DNA of 5,593 nt from an uncultured Tabrizicola sp. (GCA_937858255.1 CALLZQ010000863.1:1-5593); one strand, 5' to 3'. Shown: positions 1-5,094, counted from the first letter of the stretch. Notes: generated from the sequence alone by a model not told the origin. Made by a program: numbers and translations.

Positions 1-23
1 CCGTCATAGCCGCAGCATGACGG
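1..23. repeat. Short inverted repeat at the window edge
   Basis: CCGTCAT (1-7) and ATGACGG (17-23) are perfect 7-base inverted arms around a 9-base loop. There is no T-run after the right arm on the + strand, so it is not an obvious terminator for a gene ending upstream. It may continue to the left of the window. Its role is unknown; it could be an operator, part of a 3' end, or chance. Confidence 0.3.
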
Positions 24-84
24 AATTGAAACATACCCCGGACATCCGACACGAGCGCGTGAGCCCTCCGTTGCAATTCTTGCG

Positions 85-113
85 GCATGCGTGATCGGCG
101 CGCATCTGTGATC
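85..113. repeat. Direct repeat GCAT-N2-GTGATC upstream of the response regulator
   Basis: Two 12-base copies, 85-96 (GCATGCGTGATC) and 102-113 (GCATCTGTGATC), match at 10 of 12 positions and start 17 bases apart. They lie 35-63 bases before the response-regulator start codon, where a promoter or operator would be expected. OmpR/PhoB-type regulators commonly bind direct repeats, so autoregulation is possible, but the 17-base period is not the usual 10-11. No good -35/-10 pair was found here. This is seen in sequence; the role is a guess. Confidence 0.3.
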
Positions 114-147
114 CAACGACACACGAGACCAAGGCACGGAGGCAACG

Positions 148-834
148 ATGGCCCAACTGCGCAAGATACTTCTGGTGGATGACGACGACGACCTGCGCGA
201 GGCGCTGTCGGAACAACTGGTGATGACCGAGGATTTCGATGTCTTCGAGGCCGGCAACGGCGCCGAGGGCATGGAAAAGGCCCGCGCGGCTGTTTACGAT
301 CTGGTGATCCTCGACGTGGGCCTGCCCGACACCGACGGGCGCGAGCTGTGCCGGCGGATGCGCAAGGCAGGCGTCAAATGCCCGATCCTGATGCTGACAG
401 GCCATGACAGCGATGCCGATACCATTCTGGGCCTCGATGCCGGTGCGAATGACTATGTGACCAAGCCCTTCAAGTTTCCGGTCCTTCTTGCCCGTATCCG
501 CGCGCAACTGCGCCAGCATGAGCAGTCCGAGGATGCCGTCTTCCAGCTTGGCCCCTATACCTTCCGCCCGGCGCAAAAACTGCTGCTGGATGAGCGTGAG
601 AAGAAGATTCGCCTGACCGAGAAAGAGACGAATATCCTGAAATTCCTCTACCGGGCGCAATCCGGGGTTGTGGCTCGCGACATCCTCTTGCATGAGGTCT
701 GGGGCTATAATGCGGGCGTCACCACCCATACGCTTGAAACGCACATCTACCGGTTGCGCCAGAAAATCGAGCCCGATCCCTCGAATGCGCGCATTTTGGT
801 CACAGAGAGCGGCGGATATCGCCTGGTGGCCTAA
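148..834 (+). CDS. OmpR/PhoB-family two-component response regulator
   Basis: A 228-residue cytoplasmic transcription factor, the normal length for this family. Residues 5-122 form a receiver domain: acidic pocket D11/D12, phosphoacceptor D56 in ILDVGLP, switch T84 in LMLTGH and conserved K106 in VTKPF. Residues about 130-228 are a winged-helix DNA-binding domain, with the LTEKE segment near 157-161, the recognition-helix region THTLETHIYRLRQKIE around 193-208 and the C-terminal GGYRL hairpin. The start is set by CGGAGG at 137-142, five bases before ATG. No histidine kinase is next to it, so it is either an orphan or served by a distant kinase. No terminator directly follows the stop; read-through would end at the hairpin at 945-972. 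All phosphorylation residues are intact. The target genes and the specific regulator name cannot be told from sequence; CenR- or CtrA-like roles are not supported enough to name it. Confidence 0.95.
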   Translation: MAQLRKILLVDDDDDLREALSEQLVMTEDFDVFEAGNGAEGMEKARAAVYDLVILDVGLPDTDGRELCRRMRKAGVKCPILMLTGHDSDADTILGLDAGANDYVTKPFKFPVLLARIRAQLRQHEQSEDAVFQLGPYTFRPAQKLLLDEREKKIRLTEKETNILKFLYRAQSGVVARDILLHEVWGYNAGVTTHTLETHIYRLRQKIEPDPSNARILVTESGGYRLVA

Positions 835-841
835 GGTCCTA

Positions 842-869
842 TTGTTGCCGTATTCATCTTTCATATACT
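842..869 (+). promoter_or_regulatory. Candidate sigma-70 promoter for the first small RNA
   Basis: TTGTTG (842-847) and TATACT (864-869, five of six matches to TATAAT) are separated by 16 bases. This would start transcription near 875-877, giving a transcript of about 97 bases ending at the terminator at 945-972. The -35 matches only at TTG. It sits immediately after the response-regulator stop codon, in a local AT-rich patch that stands out from the GC-rich surroundings. It is a motif reading only; the start site is not proven. Confidence 0.4.
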
Positions 870-877
870 TTCATATG
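858..877. repeat. Tandem 10-base repeat CTTTCATAT(A/G)
   Basis: CTTTCATATA (858-867) is followed immediately by CTTTCATATG (868-877), nine of ten positions identical, with a period of one helical turn. The second copy contains the palindrome TCATATGA (871-878). The repeat overlaps the candidate -10 at 864-869 and would place any bound dimer on one face of the DNA. An OmpR-family regulator encoded just upstream is a natural candidate, but this is inference. Confidence 0.4.
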
Positions 878-902
878 AGAGATTTGTGACATTACTTCCC
901 CT

Positions 903-928
903 TTCCATGTCGGGGTTATGACATGGAA
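903..928 (+). other. Perfect 9-bp hairpin before the first 21-base element
   Basis: TTCCATGTC (903-911) pairs with GACATGGAA (920-928) around the 8-base loop GGGGTTAT. It has no T-run, so it is not a terminator. Its last base is the first base of the 21-base element, so in RNA it would hold the anti-SD-like stretch next to a stem. At DNA level it could also be an operator dyad. The second unit has no equivalent. Confidence 0.5.
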
Positions 929-944
929 CCTCCCTGTTGGACCT

Positions 945-972
945 GGCCGGGCTTATGCCCGGCCTCTTTTTT
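945..972 (+). terminator. Intrinsic terminator of the first small RNA / response-regulator transcript
   Basis: GGCCGGGC (945-952) pairs perfectly with GCCCGGCC (957-964) around a TTAT loop, followed by TCTTTTTT (965-972). This is a strong factor-independent terminator. It is also the first one downstream of the response-regulator gene, so it may serve both. Confidence 0.93.
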
Positions 973-1013
973 GGTGCCCCACCGAACGGCCCCCAACGCG
1001 ATATCTGAGATAT

Positions 1014-1027
1014 TTGATTCAGGTCAA
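1014..1027. promoter_or_regulatory. FNR/FnrL/Dnr-type operator
   Basis: TTGAT-TCAG-GTCAA fits the TTGAY-N4-RTCAA pattern used by FnrL, FixK and Dnr/NnrR proteins of alphaproteobacteria at all ten defined positions. Its centre (1020.5) is 41.5 bases upstream of A1062, the start predicted independently for the second small RNA. That is the canonical class II activator position. The matching -10 would be CATTCT at 1050-1055 (three of six, including the important A and final T). An imperfect dyad, ATATC-TGA-GATAT, lies just upstream at 1001-1013. If active, it would link the RNA to oxygen limitation or nitric oxide. Confidence 0.6.
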
Positions 1028-1035
1028 GGAACCCT

Positions 1036-1050
1036 TGGCATGTGAATTGC
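1036..1050 (+). promoter_or_regulatory. Sigma-54-like -24/-12 element
   Basis: TGGCATG-TGAA-TTGC matches the sigma-54 consensus TGGCACG-N4-TTGC with one mismatch and the invariant GG-N10-GC spacing (GG at 1037-1038, GC at 1049-1050). It predicts a start about 12 bases after the GC, at A1062, the first base of the 21-base element. No NtrC-type enhancer dyad was recognised in the 100 bases upstream. The FNR-type box ahead of it offers an alternative sigma-70 reading; one of the two may be coincidence. Confidence 0.5.
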
Positions 1051-1061
1051 ATTCTTTCGAT

Positions 1062-1106
1062 ACCTCCCTGTTGGACCTGGCCCGGGCTTTCCCCGGGTCT
1101 TTTTTT
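1062..1106 (+). ncRNA. Candidate very short small RNA, second of a tandem pair
   Basis: A predicted RNA of about 45 bases that is little more than the 21-base element followed by its terminator. Both upstream promoter readings (FNR-type box at -41.5, and the -24/-12 motif) place the start at A1062, exactly where identity with the first copy begins, so the RNA would start 5'-ACCUCCCUGUUGG. The exposed 5' end with an anti-Shine-Dalgarno core suggests a pairing seed, with the terminator poly-U as a possible Hfq site. No open reading frame of note is present. An alternative is a terminator remnant or attenuator for xth, but the downstream gene has its own possible promoter at 1130-1157. Confidence 0.6.
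1079..1106 (+). terminator. Intrinsic terminator of the second small RNA
   Basis: GGCCCGGG (1079-1086) pairs with CCCGGGTC (1092-1099) around CTTTC; the stem is 8 bp including one G-T pair, and it is followed by seven Ts (1100-1106). It is a strong factor-independent terminator that isolates xth from transcription starting upstream. Confidence 0.93.
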
Positions 1107-1129
1107 GTCCGGCGCGTCCCTACCTGCCG

Positions 1130-1157
1130 TTGGCAATCGCCGATGGAACGCGATAGG
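1130..1157 (+). promoter_or_regulatory. Candidate sigma-70 promoter for xth
   Basis: TTGGCA (1130-1135, five of six to TTGACA) and GATAGG (1152-1157, three of six to TATAAT) are 16 bases apart. Transcription would begin near 1164, leaving a leader of about 20 bases with the ribosome site. It sits between the upstream terminator and the start codon, where a promoter is required. Confidence 0.4.
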
Positions 1158-1185
1158 TTCGCCGTGCAGCCACGAGGAGACAGCA

Positions 1186-1974
1186 ATGCCCTTTACCCTT
1201 GCCACATGGAACATCAACTCGGTCCGTCTGCGTGAGGGGTTGGTGGCCCGTCTGATGGCCGAGGAAGTGCCGGATATTCTCTGCCTGCAAGAATGCAAAA
1301 GCCCGGTTGAAAAAATCCCGCTCGATCAGTTTCGGGCGCTTGGCTACATCCACATCGTCGCGCGCGGGCAAAAGGGCTATAACGGCGTGGCGATCCTGTC
1401 CAAGCTGCCGCTGACAGATGCCGGTTCAACCGATTGGGCCAATCTGGGCCATGCGCGCCATGTGGCGGCACGGCTGGAAAATGGCGTGACCATTCATAAC
1501 TGCTATGTGCCGGCGGGCGGCGATATTCCTGACCGCGAGGTGAATGAGAAATTCGGCCAAAAGCTCGATTTCCTGACCCATCTGCGCGATGATTTTCACG
1601 CGGCCAAACCGCAAAAGGCGATCCTTGTCGGCGATCTGAACATCGCCCCGCGCGAAGATGATGTGTGGAACCACAAGCAGCTTTTGAAAATCGTTAGCCA
1701 CACCCCGATTGAGGTCGAGCATCTGGCGCAGGCCCAAGAGGCCGGCAATTGGGTCGATATCACCCGGCAGGATATTCCCAGTGGTCTGCTCTATAGCTGG
1801 TGGTCCTATCGCTCGCCTGACTGGGATGCGGCGGATAAGGGGCGGCGTCTCGATCACATTTGGGCCACGCCCGATATCGCCGGTGCTGCCCATTCCAGCC
1901 GTATCCTGCGGGCTGCGCGCGGTTGGGACCAGCCTTCGGATCATGCGCCGGTCTTTGCGCATTTCGACCTTTGA
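1186..1974 (+). CDS. xthA: Exodeoxyribonuclease III (class II AP endonuclease)
   Basis: A 262-residue Mg-dependent nuclease that cuts 5' to abasic sites in base-excision repair and trims blocked 3' ends; cytoplasmic. The endonuclease/exonuclease/phosphatase fold is complete: N9 in TWNIN, metal ligand E36 in LQECK, Y107 in CYVPAGG, D150 and N152 in VGDLN, D223 in RLDHI, and the D252-H253 pair in SDHAPV. Length is close to E. coli ExoIII (268). The start is the ATG preceded by GAGGAG at 1174-1179. An in-frame ATG at 1042 would run through the upstream small RNA and terminator and adds no family-like sequence. The DM13 gene follows after 73 bases with no terminator, so the two are probably co-transcribed. 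The repair role fits the peroxide-defence gene further along, although that gene is a separate unit. Confidence 0.96.
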   Translation: MPFTLATWNINSVRLREGLVARLMAEEVPDILCLQECKSPVEKIPLDQFRALGYIHIVARGQKGYNGVAILSKLPLTDAGSTDWANLGHARHVAARLENGVTIHNCYVPAGGDIPDREVNEKFGQKLDFLTHLRDDFHAAKPQKAILVGDLNIAPREDDVWNHKQLLKIVSHTPIEVEHLAQAQEAGNWVDITRQDIPSGLLYSWWSYRSPDWDAADKGRRLDHIWATPDIAGAAHSSRILRAARGWDQPSDHAPVFAHFDL

Positions 1975-2047
1975 CCCCTGCCGATTTAGCGGTTGATCGG
2001 TCGGGCGGATCAGACAACTCTGTACCGGTCTGAAGCCGGAGGGACGG

Positions 2048-2527
2048 ATGAAACGCATTCTGATGATCGCTGTGCCAAGTTTCCTTATTGGTGCAGTGAC
2101 GGGCGCGGTGCTGTGGTATCTGGCCTCGCCGCTCTGGATCGACCGGGTGGTGGCCGAGGATCTGGCGCGCGGCGCTGGCGCGATGACCATTGCCGAGGGG
2201 CGGTTCCGCGATGCCGATGCCGTACACAAGGGGGCGGGCCTTGCCCGGATCGTCGCCCTGTCCGATGGCGGGGTCGAAGTGCAGCTTTCCGAATTTGCCG
2301 TGACCAATGGCCCGGATCTTGAGTTGTGGCTGTCTGATCACCCCGATCCGGCCAAGGCGGGCGATGTGACGGGGGGCAAGTGGATTTCGCTTGGCCCGTT
2401 GCGGGGCAATATTGGCGATCAAAGTTATCGCATTCCCGCCGGCACCGACCTTAGCCGCTATCGCTCGGTCGTGGTCTGGTGCGAACAGTTCGGCGTGCTG
2501 TTTTCCCCGGCGCCGCTCGGTTCTTAG
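2048..2527 (+). CDS. Membrane-anchored DM13-domain protein
   Basis: A 159-residue protein with one N-terminal hydrophobic segment (about residues 4-27), preceded by a K-R pair and without a lipobox, so it is probably an uncleaved anchor that exposes the rest to the periplasm. Residues about 48-157 resemble the DM13 domain: G51-F53 start, GAGLARIVALSDG at 62-74, the NGPDLELWLS core at 88-96, SLGPLRGNIGDQSYRIP at 114-130, and the terminal VVVWCEQFGVLFSPAPL containing the single cysteine C145. DM13 is a beta-sandwich proposed, with its conserved cysteine, to act in redox or electron-transfer chemistry; a biochemical role is not established. The start is fixed by GGAGGG at 2038-2043. It lies 73 bases after xth and probably shares its transcript; no convincing separate promoter was seen between them. 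Confidence 0.82.
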   Translation: MKRILMIAVPSFLIGAVTGAVLWYLASPLWIDRVVAEDLARGAGAMTIAEGRFRDADAVHKGAGLARIVALSDGGVEVQLSEFAVTNGPDLELWLSDHPDPAKAGDVTGGKWISLGPLRGNIGDQSYRIPAGTDLSRYRSVVVWCEQFGVLFSPAPLGS

Positions 2528-2550
2528 CGGCGTTTCAGGGCAGCAAATTT

Positions 2551-2581
2551 CAATGGGTTAAGGTGAAACCCTAACCCATTG
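2551..2581. terminator. Hairpin between convergent genes, likely bidirectional terminator
   Basis: CAATGGGTTA (2551-2560) pairs perfectly with TAACCCATTG (2572-2581), and T2550-A2582 extends the stem. The loop is 11 bases. On the + strand it is followed by the moderately T-rich TTTCATTT; on the - strand the tail is short (AATTT). It lies between the ends of the DM13 gene (+) and the aldehyde dehydrogenase gene (-), where a shared terminator is expected. The T-tracts are weaker than at the other terminators here. Confidence 0.7.
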
Positions 2582-2619
2582 ATTTCATTTATCGGATCGC
2601 CGCCGCGGCAGAAGCGTCC

Positions 2620-4089
2620 CTATTCCGCCGCCAGCTTGACCGAGAAGTCATAGCCCGAGATCCCCTTTGGTTCGAGGAACTCCTCAATCCCCCAGATCCC
2701 GCCCTCTCGCGCGCGGCCGGACTGCTTGACCCCGCCAAAGAATGACCCGGCGCCTCGGGGCTTGCCGTTCATCTCGACCATCCCGGATTTGAGCCGGTGG
2801 CCCAGCCGGTTGGCCCGGGCCGGGTCGCCGGTCTGAACATAGTTGGTCAGCCCATAGGGGGTGTCATTGGCAATACGCACCGCCTCTTCCTCGGTCTCAA
2901 AGGGGATGAGGCACAGGACGGGGCCAAAGATCTCTTCCCTTTCGATGGTCATGCCGGGGGTCACATCGGCAAAGATCGTCGGTTTGACATAGAAGCCCCG
3001 GTTGAACCCATCCGGCAGACCCGGCCCGCCGGTGACAAGGCGCGCACCCTCATCAATCCCTTTCTGGATATAGCCCTGAATCTGGTCCCACTGCCGTTTG
3101 TTGACCACCGGGCCGATATGCGGCCCCTGTTCATGGGCCGGGCCGACCTTGATCGTTTCGGCGACCTCGACCGCTTTGGCGATGGTCTGATCATAGACCG
3201 CGCGTTCCACCAGCAAACGCGAGGGGGCGTTGCAGGATTGCCCGGTGTTTTCCATCATCCGCAGAACCGAGCGTTCCACCGCCTTGTCATCGGCATCGGC
3301 GAACAGCAGGTTGGCCCCCTTGCCGCCCAGTTCCAGCGTCACACGCTTCAGGCTCTCGGCGGCGGCCTTGCTGATCGCCCGCCCGGCCCGGGTCGAGCCG
3401 GTGAAAGAGATCATCTCGACATCGGGATGCACCGAAAGCTGGCTGCCCACCCCGGCACCATCGCCATTCACCAGGTTGAACACCCCCGGCGGAATGCCCG
3501 CATCATGGCAGAACTCGGCAAAGAGCATCGCGTTCAGCGGGCTTTCTTCCGAGGGTTTCAGCACACAGGTGCACCCCGCCAGCATCGCCGGAATCGCCTT
3601 GAGCGCGATCTGGTTGACCGGCCAGTTCCAGGGGGTGATCAGCCCGACCACGCCCAGCGGTTCGAGGGCGACCGCCGGTTGCGGCTGATCCTTGGGGGTT
3701 GCGGGGTTCAGCGGGCGCACCCATTCCAGCGTTTCAAAAGCCTTCAGGAAATTCTCGGTATGCCACGGCAGGCAGGGCGCCTGATCCGACAGCGCGAAAT
3801 CAATCGGCGCGCCCATCTCCATGGCGATGGCCTCGGCGAATTCCTGAAGCCGCGCCTCATATTGATCGAGGATCGCACGCACCAGACGTGCCCGTTCAGC
3901 CGGGGGGGTGGCGGCCCAGGCAGGGAAGGCGGCCTTGGCGGCGGCAACGGCGGCATCGGTATCGGCCTGATCGCCAAGACTGATCACCGCGCAGGCCTCT
4001 TCGGTCGAGGGATTGATCACCAGATGATCGCGCGCGGCGGCAGGCGCCACCCACTTGCCGTTGATATAGAACTGGCGTTTCTCAAGCAT
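2620..4089 (-). CDS. NAD(P)-dependent aldehyde dehydrogenase
   Basis: A 489-residue cytoplasmic enzyme oxidising an aldehyde to the carboxylic acid; length is typical for the ALDH superfamily. Seen in order: PWNWP with N155 (oxyanion hole), K178 in LKPSEES and the FTGST turn at 229-233 (cofactor binding), general base E253 in LELGGKG, catalytic C286 in NTGQSCNAPSR, E386-I-F-G-P (nicotinamide ribose) and FGGVKQSG near 451-458. All catalytic residues are present. The GQSC-N-APSR motif and the G-EEFLEPKG end recall the CddD-like branch rather than betaine-aldehyde or succinate-semialdehyde enzymes, but the substrate cannot be assigned. The start is the ATG with AGGAG at 4096-4100. In-frame ATGs 9 and 20 codons upstream add family-unlike sequence and lack a ribosome site. 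It is a lone gene, convergent with the DM13 gene and divergent from the peroxiredoxin. Confidence 0.93.
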   Translation of the reverse strand: MLEKRQFYINGKWVAPAAARDHLVINPSTEEACAVISLGDQADTDAAVAAAKAAFPAWAATPPAERARLVRAILDQYEARLQEFAEAIAMEMGAPIDFALSDQAPCLPWHTENFLKAFETLEWVRPLNPATPKDQPQPAVALEPLGVVGLITPWNWPVNQIALKAIPAMLAGCTCVLKPSEESPLNAMLFAEFCHDAGIPPGVFNLVNGDGAGVGSQLSVHPDVEMISFTGSTRAGRAISKAAAESLKRVTLELGGKGANLLFADADDKAVERSVLRMMENTGQSCNAPSRLLVERAVYDQTIAKAVEVAETIKVGPAHEQGPHIGPVVNKRQWDQIQGYIQKGIDEGARLVTGGPGLPDGFNRGFYVKPTIFADVTPGMTIEREEIFGPVLCLIPFETEEEAVRIANDTPYGLTNYVQTGDPARANRLGHRLKSGMVEMNGKPRGAGSFFGGVKQSGRAREGGIWGIEEFLEPKGISGYDFSVKLAAE

Positions 4090-4359
4090 CTGCGGCTCCT
4101 GATTTAATTTGATCATATTCTGGCAGGCCGGTTGATGACCTGCAACCACAACTCCGACATGCTAGGGTCGGGAAACGCTCCGGTTTGCCGGGCAATCGGG
4201 CAGAATGACCGACTGTCGGCGCGGGGAAGGGCAGGACAGTGTCGCGCATGCGGGAGGCGCCAAGGACAAATCGCCCTTTTCCGCCCGCGTCGCTTTGGGG
4301 GGATGCACTTGGGCGCGCAATCGCCTATCTCTTGCCCAACAGCAAAGGAGAGCCATGGA
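4090..4359. other. Divergent intergenic region, aldehyde dehydrogenase / peroxiredoxin
   Basis: This 270-base gap must hold both promoters. On the - strand, TATGAT (complement of 4112-4117, five of six to TATAAT) would give a 15-20 base leader for the dehydrogenase, but no acceptable -35 was found at 16-18 bases. On the + strand, CTTGGG (4308-4313) and CCTATCT (4324-4330) recall heat-shock-sigma elements, but the spacing is too short. No OxyR-type ATAG/CTAT array, riboswitch or RNA gene was recognised. The peroxiredoxin ribosome site AAAGGAG is at 4344-4350. Confidence 0.5.
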
Positions 4360-5016
4360 ATGTCCGTTCGCATCAACGACACCGCCCCGGATTTCACCGC
4401 CGAATCCACCGCCGGCACCATCAACTTTCACGAATGGCTGGGTGATGGCTATGGCATCATTTTCAGCCATCCGCGCGACTTTACCCCGGTTTGCACCACG
4501 GAATTCGGCGCAGTTGCTCAACTGGCCGCCGAGTGGAAAAAGCGCAACACCAAGGTGATCGGCGTTTCGGTCGACTCGGTGGCTGACCATCAGAAGTGGA
4601 AGCGCGATATCGAGGCCTTTGGCGGCAGCGCCGCCGACTTCCCGATCATCGACGATACCAGCCTGTCGGTCGCCAAGGCTTATGACATGCTGCCCGCCGA
4701 TTACTACCTGCCGACCGAGGGCCGCACCCCGGCCAATACCGCGACTGTCCGCACCGTCTATATCATCGGCCCGGACAAGAAAGTGCGCCTGACCATGTCT
4801 TATCCGATGTCGGAGGGCCGCAGCTTTGCCGAAATCCCGCGGGCACTGGACGCCGTACGTCAGACCGATGGCGTGCCGCTGGCCACCCCGGCCAACTGGC
4901 AGCCCGGTCAGGATGTGATCGTGGCCCTCGCCCTGACCGATGAGCAGGCCAAGGCCAAATACGGCGATCTGGACATCAAGCTGCCCTATCTGCGCTTTGC
5001 CAAGGCGCCGAACTGA
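4360..5016 (+). CDS. 1-Cys peroxiredoxin (Prx6 type)
   Basis: A 218-residue thiol peroxidase that reduces hydrogen peroxide and alkyl hydroperoxides; cytoplasmic, with no signal peptide. The thioredoxin-fold AhpC/TSA domain (about 5-150) carries the peroxidatic motif FTPVCTTE, with T42, P43 and C45, and the conserved R131 in TATVRTVYIIGP. The C-terminal Prx6 domain follows (about 155-215, with the LPYLRF end). C45 is the only cysteine in the whole protein, so there is no resolving cysteine and an external thiol must recycle it. The start ATG at 4360 has AAAGGAG nine bases upstream; the nearby ATG at 4355 is in another frame and an in-frame start at 4132 would add unrelated sequence. The gene is monocistronic, ending at a strong terminator 20 bases after the stop. 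Peroxide-inducible control is likely from the family, but no operator was identified. Confidence 0.95.
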   Translation: MSVRINDTAPDFTAESTAGTINFHEWLGDGYGIIFSHPRDFTPVCTTEFGAVAQLAAEWKKRNTKVIGVSVDSVADHQKWKRDIEAFGGSAADFPIIDDTSLSVAKAYDMLPADYYLPTEGRTPANTATVRTVYIIGPDKKVRLTMSYPMSEGRSFAEIPRALDAVRQTDGVPLATPANWQPGQDVIVALALTDEQAKAKYGDLDIKLPYLRFAKAPN

Positions 5017-5033
5017 GGCAACCGCCCGAGAGG

Positions 5034-5065
5034 AAGGCCCCGGTTGACGAAACCGGGGCCTTTTT
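5034..5065 (+). terminator. Intrinsic terminator of the peroxiredoxin gene
   Basis: AAGGCCCCGGTT (5034-5045) pairs with AACCGGGGCCTT (5051-5062) around the GACGA loop, giving a 12-bp perfect stem with a run of five Ts at 5061-5065. This is a textbook terminator. Confidence 0.96.
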
Positions 5066-5094
5066 CATTTGCGGAAGGGCAGGTTTTCGTGACG

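Larger units (their letters stand above)
876..972 (+). ncRNA. Candidate small RNA, first of a tandem pair
   Basis: A predicted RNA of about 97 bases with no coding content. In order it has a 9-bp perfect hairpin (TTCCATGTC 903-911 with GACATGGAA 920-928, loop GGGGTTAT), a mostly single-stranded linker in the 21-base element at 928-948 that begins ACCTCCCTGTTGG, and a strong intrinsic terminator at 945-972. The element is repeated exactly at 1062-1082, again fused to a terminator. The 5' end is uncertain: it depends on the weak promoter at 842-869, and the RNA could instead be processed from the 3' end of the response-regulator mRNA. ACCUCC matches the anti-Shine-Dalgarno core of 16S rRNA, suggesting pairing with ribosome sites of target mRNAs. 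It recalls the tandem CCUCC-motif CcsR/cuckoo RNAs of Rhodobacter in concept, but the motif is not the same as far as I can tell. Confidence 0.5.
928..1082 (+). repeat. Exact 21-base repeat, two copies 134 bases apart
   Basis: Bases 928-948 and 1062-1082 are identical over 21 bases, beginning ACCTCCCTGTTGGACC and ending TGGCC. Each copy overlaps the 5' arm of its own terminator stem. The upstream flanks of the two copies are unrelated and the terminator stems differ in sequence, so selection seems to have kept this element specifically. Coordinates span from the first base of copy one to the last base of copy two. Confidence 0.9.

Noticed and set aside
2..94. Open frame entering from the left edge, ending MTELKHTP...FLRHA at a TGA
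   Set aside because: It might be the tail of an upstream gene, but only about 30 residues are visible, with no motif, no terminator after the stop, and no ribosome site for the internal ATG at 17. Not enough to call.
4..864. Long open frame on the - strand opposite the response regulator
   Set aside because: The + strand gene has a full receiver and winged-helix domain with a good ribosome site; the antisense translation has no recognisable family features and is a high-GC shadow.
1042..1185. N-terminal extension of exodeoxyribonuclease III from an ATG at 1042
   Set aside because: It would place coding sequence across the sigma-54-like element, the 21-base repeat and an intrinsic terminator, and the extension does not resemble the family. 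ATG 1186 has a good ribosome site and starts at the conserved TWNIN strand.
1994..2012. TGATC-N9-GATCA dyad between xth and the DM13 gene
   Set aside because: Five-base arms made of the common GATC word in GC-rich DNA; no nearby -10/-35 pair and no terminator character.
1426..2307. 293-residue open frame on the - strand
   Set aside because: It lies opposite the end of xth and the DM13 gene, has an Arg/Pro/Ala-rich composition with no domain, and is a shadow frame.
2797..4107. 436-residue open frame on the + strand opposite the aldehyde dehydrogenase
   Set aside because: The - strand frame carries all aldehyde-dehydrogenase catalytic residues; the + frame is rich in His, Arg and Gly with no fold signature.
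4132..4145. Possible FNR box TTGAT-GACC-TGCAA upstream of the aldehyde dehydrogenase
   Set aside because: The right half matches only three of five positions; too weak compared with the box at 1014-1027.
4308..4330. Heat-shock-sigma-like CTTGGG / CCTATCT pair before the peroxiredoxin
   Set aside because: Only about 10 bases separate the elements, shorter than normal for RpoH promoters, and the -35 is imperfect.
4132..4359. 76-residue N-terminal extension of the peroxiredoxin
   Set aside because: Prx6 proteins begin near the INDTAPDF motif; the extension is unrelated and lacks a ribosome site, while ATG 4360 has AAAGGAG.
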